From Pseudisothecium myosuroides (lineage: Eukaryota > Streptophyta > Bryopsida > Hypnales > Lembophyllaceae), in the NCBI GenBank assembly GCA_951799445.1, contig OX637292.1, forward strand, positions 12,589,296 to 12,653,295: 64,000 nt of DNA, given 5' to 3'. Both the position numbers and the translations under genes were made by a program. The stretch's first letter is position 1; every line of letters starts with the position of its first letter. The notes under the pieces are model-generated. The model searched no databases. It was not told the origin of the DNA and saw only the letters and a list, made by a program, of their open reading frames with translations. Below are positions 10,305-21,503 of the stretch, one piece after another.

Positions 10305-13300
10305 CTAACGAATGAGGGACTTCCCCTCTTTGATACCCTCTGGAAGTTGCGTCAAGGATAAACACCCTGACAAATCCAAGTGTGTGAGGGACTTCAACTC
10401 TTTGATACCCTCAGGAAGTTGCGTCAAGGATGAACACCCTCGCAAGTCCAAGTGCGTGAGGGACTTCAATTCTTTGATACCCTCTGGAAGTTGCGTCAAG
10501 GATGAACACATTTGCAATTCCAAAAGCGTGAGGGACGTCAACTCTTTGATACCCTCAGGAAGTTGCGTCAAGGATGAACACCCTAACAAATCCAAGTCTG
10601 TGAGGGACGTCAACTCTTTGATACCCTCTGGAAGTTGCGTCAAGGATGAACACCATGACAAATCCAAGTGCGTGAGGGACTTCAATTCTTTGATACCCTC
10701 TGGAAGTTGCGTCAAGGATGAACACCATGACAAATCCAAGTGCGTGAGGGACTTCAACTCTTTGATACCCTTAGGAAGTTGCGTCAAGGATGAACACCCT
10801 GACAAATTCAAGAGCGTGAGGGACTTCAACTCTTTGATACCCTCAGGAAGTTGCGTCAAGGATGAACACCCTCGCAAGTCCAAGCGCGTGAGGGACTTCA
10901 ATTCTTTGATACCCTTTGGAAGTTGCCTCAAGGATGAACACCATGACAAATGCAAGTGCGTGAGGGACTTCAATTCTTTGATACCCTCTGGAAGTTGTGT
11001 CAAGGATGAAAACATTTGCAACTCCAAAAGCATGAGGGACGTCAACTCTTTGATACCCTCTGGAAGTTGCGTCAAGGATGAACAGCCACCCAAACGCAAG
11101 AGTGTGAGGGACGTCAACTCTTTGATACCCTCTGGAAGTTGCGTCAAGGATGAACACCCTGACAAATCCAAGTGTGTGAGGGACTTCAACTCTTTGATAC
11201 CCTCTGGAAGTTGCGTCAAGGATGAACACCCTCGCAAGTCCAAGCGCGTGAGGGACTTCAATTCTTTGATACCCTTTGGAAGTTGCCTCAAGGATGAACA
11301 CCATGACAAATGCAAGTGCGTGAGGGACTTCAATTCTTTGATACCCTTTGGAAGTTGCGTCAAGGATGAACACCATGACAAATCCAAGTGTGTGAGGGAC
11401 GTCAACTCTTTAATACCCTCTGGAAGTTGCGTCAAGGATGAACAGCCACCCAAACGCAAGAGTGTGAGGGACGTCAACTCTTTGATACCCTCTGGAAGTT
11501 GCGTCAAGGATGAACACCCTGACAAATCCAAGTGTGTGAGGGACGTCAACTCTTTAATACCCTCTGGAAGTTGCGTCAAGGATGAACAGCCACCCAAACG
11601 CAAGAGTGTGAGGGACGTCAACTCTTTGATACCCTCTGGAAGTTGCGTCAAGGATGAACACCCTGACAAATTCAAGAGCGTGAGGGACTTCAACTCATTA
11701 ATACCCTCTGGAAGTTGCATCAAGGATGAACACCCTGACAAATGCAAGTGCGTGAGGGACTTCAATTCTTTGATACCCTTTGGAAGTTGCCTCAAGGATG
11801 AACACCATGACAAATGCAAGTGCGTGAGGGACTTCAACTCTTTGATACCCTCTGGAAGTTGCGTCAAGGATGAACACCATGACAAATGCAAGTGCGTGAG
11901 GGACTTCAATTCTTTGATACCCTCTGGAAGTTGCGTCAAGGATGAACACCCATACAAATCCAAGTGTCTAAGGGACTTCAATTCTTCAATACCCTTTGGA
12001 AGTTGTGTCAAGGATTTACACCTTGACAAATCCAAGTGCATGAGGGAGGTCAATCCTTCAAAGTCTAGAAGATTGAATCCGACTCCAATAGATTCACGCA
12101 AGTTCAACAATCGCAAATTTTTCATACTTGACAAGAAGCCTTTGGGAATCACCAAGCTTTCAATATCCTTAGTATGTGAAATCTTTGATAGTAAACACAC
12201 TTGAAGAATTGGTAACTCAAGATCGTTGGGGAACTCATGAAAGGTACAACCTATCAAGGATAGAACCTTCACACGATTTCCTATTGCTGGAAATGTCTCA
12301 AAAACCTTCCCAACTTGAAAATAACATTGAGATGCCCATTCATCGGGTTTAGCCTTGCTGAGGATGTGATTTGCAAGGTCTCGTAGAACATCATGTATTT
12401 GAACATACTCTCCTTCGCTAGTCATGTCAATCAAGGACCGGTCAGCTAAATCAATCAAGATTGATATGCCAATGTCTCTTGTTTCTTGGGCATTTGTAGG
12501 ACCAAACAATTGTTGAGCATGCCATATGTCACATAAATGGTTGTTTGAAATTTGATCGTCTTCAGGAAATGCCGCAAAATGTAAAAAACATTTCTTGGAG
12601 GTGTCATCCAATTCGTCATAGCTGTATTGCAAGTGACTATAGAGTTTCTTCTCCACTTCTTTCTCAACAAATTTTGAGTGAAGCATTGATGTTGTTCCTT
12701 GCAAATAGTTTAAAGTATTACGCCACTCTCTTTCATCAACCTTTTCCCACATTGCACTACCAAGGACTTTGATAGCTAGTGGAAGTCCATCACATTGCTC
12801 ACAAACATCTCTAGCTATGACTTCAATAGAAGCTGATGGAGGTTTCATGCTCACAAAGGCATGCTTGCAAAACAACTCCCAACTATCCTCTTTGGACAAT
12901 GATTGGACATCCACCATGTCTATACATTTGACACATTTCAAAACGGAAACATCCCGTGTAGTGATCAATGTTATTGAACCCAATCCTTTGGCAACATCCA
13001 ACCATTCAACCATTGTACGATTGATTTCAGGATAATGGTCCCATACATCATCCAAGATCAATAGAACTTTCTTCTTTTGGAGTACTTGTATCAAATATCC
13101 ACGTTGATCTTCAAGATTCCTGTGAATATAGTCGCGTTCATAAGTACCACCATCATGAAGTAACTTGGCCATGGTCAAATAGAGGGATGGTATTGTAGCA
13201 TCACGCCCAATGGTGATCCACAAGACACCACCTGAACCTTCGTACTTTCTTTGAATGTCTTTGTCATTATTGACCATCTTTGCTAGCAAGGTTTTGCCAC

Positions 13301-13886
13301 ACCCACCTCTCCCCTTCAAGCCAATAGTCTTAGATACATCCATTCCATTCCCTCCATTTATAATTATGTTCTTCAACCTCTCAAATGGATTTGCCACAAA
13401 TGGCACTGTCATGCTTGGAATGTCTTGCATGTTTGTATTTGGAATACTATGCAGCATTGAACCAATTGTAGATGGATTTAGCATAATATAGTTCTCAATT
13501 GCTTGAACAGTGCGAAGTGTAATCAAATTTGTTTGAAGTAGTTTCATTTGAATTTGATTGTCAATTGCTATGATTTTGGAAGACAACTTTGTTCGCTTGA
13601 TGTAGTTGATTCGGTCTGTCCATTTCTTCACTGAACATGCTTCTGCAATGCTCTTGGCATCCTTCAAAAGATCATGCGCACTTTTGAGCCATGCTTGACA
13701 ACTCACATTTGCAATTGTTGTAGACTTTGCAACGGCATCCAAAAGTGGTGAGATTGATTCCAAAGTCACCAATAGACTATGGCAATTCTTCTTACACCGA
13801 GAAGCCATTTTGGCTATAAAGATCACATCTTTGAGCAATTCTCCCACAACAGCTCCAAGGACTGCTCCTGCAACTAACTCTGCCAT
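10305..13886 (-). CDS. NB-ARC-LRR (NLR) disease-resistance protein, single exon
   Basis: This is an intracellular immune-receptor type protein of 1193 residues from the MAELVAG start (an upstream in-frame ATG at 13925 adds 13). Residue numbers below count from 13925. The N-terminus (14-150) is a helical region with the GAVVGELLKD feel of RPW8/CC-R domains; there is no TIR domain. NB-ARC: P-loop GRGGCGKT 205-212, kinase-2 VLLILDDVW 287-295, RNBS-B LITTRD 320-325, GLPLA 380-384, RNBS-D CFLHFAAFPED 446-456, and IHD in place of MHD at 510-512. LRRs: from 634 to the end there are 24 copies of a 24-residue unit (LxxLdLSGCSSLtQLPEGIKELkS). There is no intron. The stop arises from a small deletion, so the protein is C-terminally truncated but its signalling domains are complete. 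All nucleotide-binding motifs are intact. The natural ligand is unknown. Confidence 0.9.
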   Translation of the reverse strand: MAELVAGAVLGAVVGELLKDVIFIAKMASRCKKNCHSLLVTLESISPLLDAVAKSTTIANVSCQAWLKSAHDLLKDAKSIAEACSVKKWTDRINYIKRTKLSSKIIAIDNQIQMKLLQTNLITLRTVQAIENYIMLNPSTIGSMLHSIPNTNMQDIPSMTVPFVANPFERLKNIIINGGNGMDVSKTIGLKGRGGCGKTLLAKMVNNDKDIQRKYEGSGGVLWITIGRDATIPSLYLTMAKLLHDGGTYERDYIHRNLEDQRGYLIQVLQKKKVLLILDDVWDHYPEINRTMVEWLDVAKGLGSITLITTRDVSVLKCVKCIDMVDVQSLSKEDSWELFCKHAFVSMKPPSASIEVIARDVCEQCDGLPLAIKVLGSAMWEKVDEREWRNTLNYLQGTTSMLHSKFVEKEVEKKLYSHLQYSYDELDDTSKKCFLHFAAFPEDDQISNNHLCDIWHAQQLFGPTNAQETRDIGISILIDLADRSLIDMTSEGEYVQIHDVLRDLANHILSKAKPDEWASQCYFQVGKVFETFPAIGNRVKVLSLIGCTFHEFPNDLELPILQVCLLSKISHTKDIESLVIPKGFLSSMKNLRLLNLRESIGVGFNLLDFEGLTSLMHLDLSRCKSLTQLPKGIEELKSLRHLDLYGCSSLTQLPEGIKELKSLTHLHLSWCSSLTQLPEGIKELKSLTHLHLSWCSSLRQLPKGIKELKSLTHLHLSGCSSLMQLPEGINELKSLTLLNLSGCSSLTQLPEGIKELTSLTLLRLGGCSSLTQLPEGIKELTSLTHLDLSGCSSLTQLPEGIKELTSLTLLRLGGCSSLTQLPEGIKELTSLTHLDLSWCSSLTQLPKGIKELKSLTHLHLSWCSSLRQLPKGIKELKSLTRLDLRGCSSLTQLPEGIKELKSLTHLDLSGCSSLTQLPEGIKELTSLTLLRLGGCSSLTQLPEGIKELTSLMLLELQMFSSLTQLPEGIKELKSLTHLHLSWCSSLRQLPKGIKELKSLTRLDLRGCSSLTQLPEGIKELKSLTLLNLSGCSSLTQLPKGIKELKSLTHLDLSWCSSLTQLPEGIKELKSLTHLDLSWCSSLTQLPEGIKELTSLTDLDLLGCSSLTQLPEGIKELTSLTLLELQMCSSLTQLPEGIKELKSLTHLDLRGCSSLTQLPEGIKELKSLTHLDLSGCLSLTQLPEGIKEGKSLIR
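10308..12026 (-). repeat. 72-bp tandem array encoding 24 LRR units
   Basis: Twenty-four head-to-tail 72-bp units are so alike that multi-unit blocks recur (for example SGCSSL...TSLTLLRL-GGCSSL...TSLTHLDL, and SWCSSLRQLPKGIKEL). This indicates repeated unequal crossing-over or gene conversion. Because the repeat length is a multiple of three with few stops in antisense, long false frames appear on the other strand. Confidence 0.95.
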
Positions 13887-13925
13887 AGCACCCTGAATAC
13901 CACCATGTATTACATTTTTAGTCAA

Positions 13926-16900
13926 TTGACCACAAGTCCATAAAATTCAAGATTTCACACAATAAATCTATAATGAAGGCCCAATGAGAAAATTTCGTAT
14001 TCAGAAGATTTTATCTTAAAGGAGATATTGCAAATCACTTTTAACTTGTAAAGCAAACAGAACCCAAATGAATACTCAATATTTACTATTGGAAAATTCA
14101 CTATAGTTCCATTTTTTTTCAAAAGAATTGACAATTTTTAGTGACAATAAAAAACAAAAATAGGCATAAATAGGAAAAAATATGTAATGCCTTCATCTCC
14201 TCAATAAAATAACAAGAAACTCAATGGACAAAGAATTAATACACATAGGAGAGAATCATTATTAAGTTTAAGATTATGACTTCAACATGATTTGTAATCC
14301 ACCCTCAATACATGTAAAAGCTTCAATACATGCCAAAGCTTCAGTAAAGTATGTACAAAAGAGTAATAATTTTCAGGCTCAAACATAGTTCTACACCCAT
14401 CTTTTCAAGATTCACTCGTTATAGGTTGAACAAGAATTTAGAACTCATGAATCAATCCCTCTAATTTTGAACTCCCTCTAAAGTAATTATGTAACATACT
14501 CCCTCTTTAATACTCTTGGAACATCCATCTTGAGAACACTTTAGTTAACCTATTGATGTGGAACTTTTTAAAATTGCAAACTCAAAATCCACAACACTTG
14601 CAAGATCATGATGCTTGAGATTGAACCTTTATATGTGGTTTGGAATCCAAGTTGAAAACTTCAAAGCCTCACACTCTAGAAATTAGTATTCTCTACCAAA
14701 AGTGCCGAAGTTAACTCCCCAAATGATGAATTCTATATTGGTATTCTCTACCAGGAGTGCCAAAGTTAACTCCCCAAATGATCAATTTTATAACTTACAC
14801 ATAACTTACTGGATTCACATCAAACGAAGCTTGACTACAAGCTTCACATGAAGGTGACAACTAGGAGTTGTTCAAAAGATCCTTCTATTAAGGAATCAAG
14901 CATTTGAAGTTAGTAGGGCCTTTCCCAAAATGCCAGAACCTCAATCAATTAGTAAGCCTAGGTCCAATGCAAGCTTCAGTAAAAGGCCTAAGAGGATTTA
15001 GAATACTCATCAATGAAATAAATAGCATACTTGGCTAGAGAGCTTGTAACAAATTGCAAGTGAAAATATGAAACACTTCTACAATTGCATCATTAATGCT
15101 ATTGGCTACTAGACAAGTTGGTGAACTGAAGAAGATAAGGCAACTAATGCTATAGAACACTTTAGAAAGAAACACCAAAGGTTCAAGCCATAGCTGATCA
15201 CTTACGCCACTTTATGGTTACTTCACATTTGCATATGCTGTATAGCTATGAGCCTATGTCCAGACTCTTTTAATTTTGATTATAGCTGAAGTTCTTTCCT
15301 ACTCATTACTTACTATTTTCTTGTTTACTACTTTGGGACATGTCAAGACCTTACTATTCCCAACCTTGAAAATAGAGAAAAACTCAATCTAAGCTTGTTC
15401 AGAAATTTGTTCCAACCTTCACTGGAAATAATTATACCCTAGAAGTATGTGCTCTGACCTTAGAAACACAAACCAAACTATTATGTAAAACGAGTAAATT
15501 AGGAAGAGTACGAGCCAAGACAGATACACACTTTGGTTTCAAGCCATGTGTGCTAAAATAAAATAGTGGAATATTGCAAATTTAACAAAATTTACCTTTC
15601 CTACATACCATTCGTGAATAGTTAGACTGGGGTATCTTTGCCGCTAGTGTCACTGAAACTATACCCGGCACGTATGTTGAAGGTACAATAGCTTGTCAAT
15701 CAAGAATGATCATTCATCCAAAAAAATGATGATCCTAGAACTAGTTTATGGAATTTAGTGCAATGTGCTACCTTCAAGACAAACAAGCATCAACTTGGGC
15801 TACCTCAAGAGTGAGTGGCATTAAAAAAAAATAGGAAAAAAAGGATTTTACAAGTTGTAAAGGACTAGGAGTACTATTAACCCAAAATTGACTAAATGGA
15901 TGCTGATTCTAATGAGGAAGTAAAAAATTGGCTATCAAACTCAATCGGATGTTGGAATCTTGGCTAAAACCTAATTTTTTTGAGGATTTTCTCCAATGCA
16001 CATTTAGCTACTGAAAATGTTAAGTAGAAATGGAGCGAGTTTTAGCCAGTTCTGTGAACGTTAGTCATCTGTCTAATGCACGAACTCAACGCAAGGCACT
16101 TTGCAGAAAGGAACATCCTCTCTGAAGTTCAGAATGTTAAGAATGTTAGGCGGTTGACAGAGTAGCTAAGAGGGAGAATTTTGACAACTGCCTTTCCTTG
16201 ATCACCCACGTCGTGAAAATTCATCTGGGAAATTCCGGATGATCCCACGGATATGCCAGTAAACGGAAACTACGATAATCACACTGAGTGACATCAAGAA
16301 GCAAAAAATCCATTATAAAACCTCCAATATTACACAAGAAGTCGCTAGAATTACAACCTCCTGCAACCACACAGAGTATGCACATCCAGCCACACATACA
16401 TCAAAGAAACATTCTACGGTACCTTAAGCTTTTGGAGTCGAAGAATCACTTTGATGGAACAATCCGCACGCTTGTCAACATGAGCTGACAGCTAAAAACT
16501 CCACCAAAATCGCAGCAACACGATCATCCAAGAATATATAGATCCACGATATAAAGCTCAAATATGCCTGAAGCTGCTGAACCGCAAAACGCAAGACTTC
16601 ATCGCTCCAGTCACTACTTCAGATGCATCATCCAGAGCACTAAGAGCTCGAAGCACGGCTGCAAGGAAGGCTCCAGGCACGCAATTGCTTCAAAAGTGGC
16701 ACTGCAACTTGCAATGAGGAGAAGCAATAACATACTCGACGAGGCGACCTGGTCAAACAATTCGAGGCAAGGCCGAACCAGTGGCAGTCGGAAGCCAAGA
16801 CACCGGGAAGGAATTTGTCAAAATCTTGCTCATGTGTCCACGTTCATGGCCCCGAGGCGAGGGAATATTCCAACGCATGGCCGGTCCAATGGAGAGAGAC

Positions 16901-17527
16901 GCGCTGTCTTGTAGAGCAGCTAGAAGTGTGAACCAGAATTGACTTTCAGTGTTATTGCTTATTTTGCAGAGCAGGAGGTCTACAAAGCGTCGATTTAAGA
17001 GCTGAAACTGAATTTGGGGAGGCACTTAATCTTGAAAATCAGGACTAGGTCAAGGTTTGTAATAGCATATGCCTTACACGTTTAGATTTCGAACCTACTG
17101 CTTTCAACTGCATGCTCGGGCTCTTTCCTGTGGGCTTGAGATATGTCTGACTTCTGGAGATATAGGTGGTAGATCAATTTCACCATACCTGAATTCCAGC
17201 ATGGAGATAATTGTTAATCAGCATATGCTATTGTCTTGGTTTTGCTTGAAAATGCTATAACATGGAAGACATCAAATTTTAAAAGTGTGATGAGAAAACC
17301 AACGGGACATACAACTGTCAAACCATCTAGCAATTTCATCTCAGCAAAACATGCCCCTGCAAGCTACTAAATTATCCCTAGGTGAAGAAGCTACTCCTAG
17401 AGAAACTGACATACACCTGTAAAAAGTTATGAAATATACACCCAAATATGCAATACTTGCATCACAGGCATACAAGTCTCCCAAGTCACGTTGAGATATA
17501 AATCAAGCTCAAGCTCGGGATACTTAC
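13926..17527. other. Intergenic DNA, no gene recognised
   Basis: This includes the probable NLR promoter. A 56-57-bp direct repeat (TATTCTCTACCA followed by AGTGCC and GAAGTTAACTCCCC) stands at about 14690-14785. The block at about 15725-15880 is a diverged inverted copy of 48240-48385. The GC-richer part at 16000-17050 holds short open frames on both strands with no family I recognise; part of it could be the 3' end of the gene copy represented by the pseudogene at 17528-18012. Confidence 0.5.
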
Positions 17528-18012
17528 TCATGAGCTCAACAATAGCTCGTTGTATACGCCGCTATAATTTCTCCAGCTTCTTGGCTACATCTCTCCTAAG
17601 GTCCCAATTTACTTTCTAAGGTGCAATACTTACAATGGGATCCTGCAGACACAACGTAAGACACATTGGATTAAGCTCTTATAAGTTCTTATGTCCACGC
17701 ACGAACAAAAAATGCAGAGTTCAGATGATGACAAATAGACAAGTTACAACAAGCGAAGAAGCCTTTCAGTTCTGACTAAGTAACGCTCCCCACGACGACA
17801 GCACAATCATCAGATACTTCGACAAAACACTACGACGAGAGAAAACAATATAAAAATTGCAATCTGATACAATACCTCAGCTCCAGCGACTTGAAGTAGG
17901 TCTGTAGCTACGGGGTCCTCAAACTGGGATATAACAGGAGGTGGGTGCTTGGCCATCTTGCAGATCGTTGTACCTCGGAATATAGTTTCGAAACCTCATC
18001 TCTGCATCTGCC
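17528..18012 (-). pseudogene. CCDC12: Unprocessed pseudogene of spliceosomal Cwf18/CCDC12
   Basis: Two exons of the cwf18/CCDC12 pre-mRNA splicing factor family are readable on the minus strand. Exon at 18012-17876 (after CGCAG): EMRFRNYIP, the family's most conserved block. The frame then slips by one base in the GCACCCACC run near 17930 and continues as PPPVISQFEDPVATDLL. Exon at 17642-17528 (between CTGCAG and GTAAGT): DPIVSIAP, stop, KVNWDLRRDVAKKLEKL, stop, RRIQRAIVELM. The WDLRRDV-KKLEKL core identifies the family. Two TAG codons and one frameshift inside conserved positions make it non-functional as read. Splice sites are kept, so it arose by DNA duplication and not retrotransposition. 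Upstream exons are uncertain; a GC-rich leader-like stretch ends at a GTAATG donor near 18659. Confidence 0.8.
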
Positions 18013-19968
18013 CTGCGAAGAGTAGAATCACTTTCTCAACTAGTAAACAACCGAGACAATAAGACTTTGACTACGTTTGTTTTCAGTCCCAGCCCCAGCT
18101 CAATTCTTAGCGGAAAAAAACTAAAGTAGACCAAAATATCCCGACTGTCCCAGCCCCATGCTGGAACAGTCGGGAGAGAAGAAGCAAGCACAAGCTGAAT
18201 GGAACAATCAATAATCTCGAAAAATAATTTAAAAAAGGAGAAAGAACTCACCCGCAAGAGGATCATCGCCACGCTGGTCACACTCATCAGATACATTCTA
18301 CTTCCAATATCCTCCACAAAGAAGATCGTTACTCAATCAAATTGTGTGGGAACAACAGCCCTGGCCAGTATCAACCACGCTGAGGACATCACTATTTTCA
18401 CCATATTGGCTTGCTGGTTTGCGCATCCATTTGATTCAAGACAGCACTATGGGATAACCTCGTCTCACACGAGTATTAAGCCTACACAGCATATCGCATG
18501 AACCCCGGCCCCCCGTTAGTACACAGTTAGAACACAACAGCAAAACAAAGAACAGTAGCTACAGCACGTCCGCGAACGAACAAACAATCCTTCAGAAAGA
18601 TCATTGCGCTAAACAAAGCGTCGCTAAATCTAACCAACGACACAATCCATGCATTACCTGAAACCTTCGCTTAGAAAACCTTCAAGCGCGCTCGTTCCTC
18701 CTGATCCTGGAGCCACACCGTGAACGAGTTTAGTTTGCCTTCTCGTTTTCTCGTTCTCTCGTAAACAAACACAAGTGCACCGCGTTTCCCGAGCGACGCT
18801 ATGGCGAAAGCAGGGCAAGCAGAAGGAAAGGAGAAGCAAGAGTGCGAGAGACCGGCGAGAGAAGAGTAAGTGGAGAAGGACCTGAGTTGCTTGCAAATGA
18901 AGCCGCGACCGGCTCGTTGTGACCGCAGCGAATGAACTACCCTTTTTTTCCTAGCCTCGGCCTTCGGTAGCGCAAAAACAAAGCACAGGCAAGCGGCATA
19001 AGCGAAGCAAAGCGGCTCGACCTTAGAAAGAGCGCCGCAAAGGTACCAGCAACAAAAACCTGGAACCGCGGCCTTGAAACCCTAAGCAACCAGCCACCCT
19101 CGAGTTTGACGGTGGGCTCCTTCCATCTGAGCCCTTCAGATGAAGGGACGGCTCGGATGGAAGGGCAGTTTCGGGGGGGTCATCTTGGCTGGCTTGGCCT
19201 AGCTTGAAACCCCACTTCCGGTTTTCATCTCCCTAAGGTAAGGTAGGTCTACCTTACTTAAAATCACTGCAAAAAAAGGTACAAATGTCAAGTAAAGTAA
19301 GCCTAACCAATAGCGCAGCATTAGCTACAGTGTGAGTTTTTCATTTTCATTTCTTAGGTTTATTCACTAATAAAGAAAAACAAAACTACACTTGAAAGTC
19401 TTATAGTAAAGGAAGCCCTTTATAGTTCCAAGAAAGCAGCCCAAAAAGTTTGGTGAATTTTTGCTTTTCTTACTTGATTTTATAATTGCCTCATTCAACA
19501 CTTAAAAAAATGTTTGCAAAAATGGATGTAATCACCAAAAACCTTTTTATTTAAATGCTAGATCCTTCAATATTTGGACGACATCTACCAACAATAGATA
19601 ATTTTGATAATGAATGTACGCATGTGGATGATTCTATCCATTTTTCCCTTACTTGTATATATTATAGGGTGCAAGTTGCTCTACCACAAAAAAAAATCGG
19701 TGGTTCCAGTGCACCTAGAGTACTAATCTTTGAGGAATCCTAACTAAAGTACTTGAGTGGAAAACATCCAGTGGTCATTTGTTTCTGAGTACTTTATTGA
19801 AATTCAATGATAATTTTGGCATGGGGACAATTAGAAGTTGTGTTGGCATCAATTTCTAGAAGTCCACATCTTCCGACTTTGCAAACCTTTGGCAAGCCAC
19901 GGCATCCAAATTTTGTGTTGACGGACCCTTTGAGTTTTGTGTTGTTCGGAGGTTGTAAAATCAATTAA
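18013..19968. other. Pseudogene 5' region and intergenic DNA
   Basis: 18660-19100 is GC-rich and resembles the promoter and leader of the Cwf18 copy on the minus strand. Short hairpins occur at about 18145-18175 (CCCGACTGTCCCAGC and its complement), 19112-19165 (CTTCCATCTGAGCC...GGCTCGGATGGAAG) and 19233-19262 (around GGTAGGTCTACC). The remainder is AT-rich with no recognisable gene. Confidence 0.45.
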
Positions 19969-20190
19969 CCCTTAAACGTCAAGGCGGATGTTTTGCATCC
20001 AATGAATGATAGAGAATCTCCTCTATAGGACAAAAGTGCAACTATTCATCTTTGGAATTTTGTTGTAAAAAGGGGAGGTCTCCTACAATAGTTTAACTTC
20101 CAATGAGTGCTTTTGTTATTTCTCAAGCCAATGATTCACACGGTAATGAAAAGGGATGATTTCCAGGGTCACCCCTTTGTCCTTTAAGGG
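19969..20190 (+). mobile_element. Small TTAA-flanked MITE (222 bp)
   Basis: Perfect TTAA duplications (19965-19968 and 20191-20194) surround ends CCCTTAAACGTCAAGG and the inverted CCTTTGTCCTTTAAGGG. An inverted relative lies at 31196-31418, sharing the phrases GATGATTTC, GGTCACCCC and TCCTATAGGACA-like. It has no coding capacity. The end structure is the same as that of the larger TTAA elements. Confidence 0.75.
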
Positions 20191-20194
20191 TTAA

Positions 20195-21503
20195 GGAATT
20201 AAATCTTCCGCTTGATCAAATCATGCTTGAATCTATTTGAGACTATTGTGGATGTATTGTTGCTAAGGTAGTCTGCTCTTAAACCAACCATTTAAGAGCT
20301 GATTGCCTTTGGGGGAAGCTAAACTCCTTTAAACAATTTTCAATAAATTTTTGTAGGAACAAAAAATGGCATCTAACCTAGGTTGTTTTATATTTTTTGG
20401 TATTTTTGTGGAATTAGTTACAAATTTTTGAAGTTGAAATGTAGTGGTCAATAAAAGCGACCACCTCTTTAATGTATACTTTTGATACATTGATGAAAGT
20501 AAAATGTACCTCTGTGTGATGATTGCTTTTAGAGCACGATCGCTTTTAAAGCAAATGAGAAAGCAAACTACTTTAACTGTGAAGTTCTTACTTTGGGTTT
20601 TACTACTTAGTATATATTGTATAGGGTTGTTTGATTATGGCTGAAGTTTATGCCTCCTGTGCAGAATCACATCATGAGATTGTTATAAATTCCTAAAGTG
20701 CCCAAGAGTCTTCTCCATAGATTCTTGAAGGTTAGGGCAAGCACCCATGATCTCAAATTTTGTCAAGATTTTTTGAAACTTTTTTCAAGATAGAAAAATT
20801 GATTAGTTTAAAATATTTTTATTTTCATTTATTCTTATAGATTATACTTTATTCTATGTGGAAAGATTTAGTCCATTCCATTTGGATAAGTGATGTGAAA
20901 GTTATGAATTAAACATTATTGTTTTGCATGCAATCTTAGCAAATTGTAAGAAAATAATGTATTAGATTTGTTTTTTTAACTCAATTTAACAATTAAAAAA
21001 AGAAATTGTGCATGGCTTAGTTTTCTTTCTAGAACTACTCATTGTTGGGATTATTGTGTTTCAAATTTATCATAGAGCTATCAACAATTTATTTTTTCCT
21101 TTTATCTTCTACTTGCTTTGACTTAACAATTTCCTTAAGAATGAAATCAAAGGGTTTTTAAGAAAACAGATTCTAAACTTTCAACCCAATTCTTCAATAT
21201 TAAAAGATAAAAAATTATAATATGTAGTACAAAATTTTTAAAAGGATTCATGGATTCAAAGCCATCTAATTTAGTGAGGCTAAGAGCAGAAAATTCCTTT
21301 TCTTCACTTTAAACACTTATAACTTGTGATTGATGCAGTCAAAGTTTCTAAATTTCTTCCACACAATTCTTACTTCTCTTATGCATGATCTTACAGTGAA
21401 ATATACAAAAGGAACAAACGTTTAAATTTTTTGTTGTTTGCATTGAAAATGGCAATTTTGAGTGTTTTTAATGAAAAAATGGCCTAGGAATATTAGGGGT
21501 TAA
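20195..21503 (+). repeat. Local duplication, copy A (contains a MITE)
   Basis: The block starting GGAATTAAATCTTCC, passing TCATGCTTGAATCT and GAAGTTCTTACTTTGGG, and ending ATTAGGGGTTAA at 21503 is repeated in the same orientation at about 22428-23485. Copy A differs chiefly by the TA-flanked MITE at 20266-20573. Its second half (about 20692-21499) is a diverged member of the TTAA element family. Confidence 0.7.
20266..20573. mobile_element. TA-flanked MITE (308 bp) with an empty site nearby
   Basis: Ends are AGGTAGTCTGCTCTTAA and the imperfect inverse ...AAGCAAACTACTT, flanked by TA at 20264-20265 and 20574-20575. The duplicated locus at about 22498-22515 reads GCTAACTATGAAG where this copy reads GCTA[element]TAACTGTGAAG, a direct empty-site match showing a TA target duplication. 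That fits a Tc1/mariner (Stowaway-like) MITE. Relatives occur at 47643, 53417 and 54931, and a left end at 24347. Confidence 0.8.

Noticed and set aside
10305..12026. CRISPR-like regularly spaced repeats
   Set aside because: The repeat is contiguous coding sequence (LRR) without spacers, in a spliced-gene eukaryotic context.
10312..12204. 630-residue plus-strand frame of 24-residue repeats (VRDFNSLIPSGSCVKDEH...)
   Set aside because: It is the exact antisense of the 72-bp LRR array. The repeat length divisible by three keeps it open, and the sense strand has a complete NB-ARC gene.
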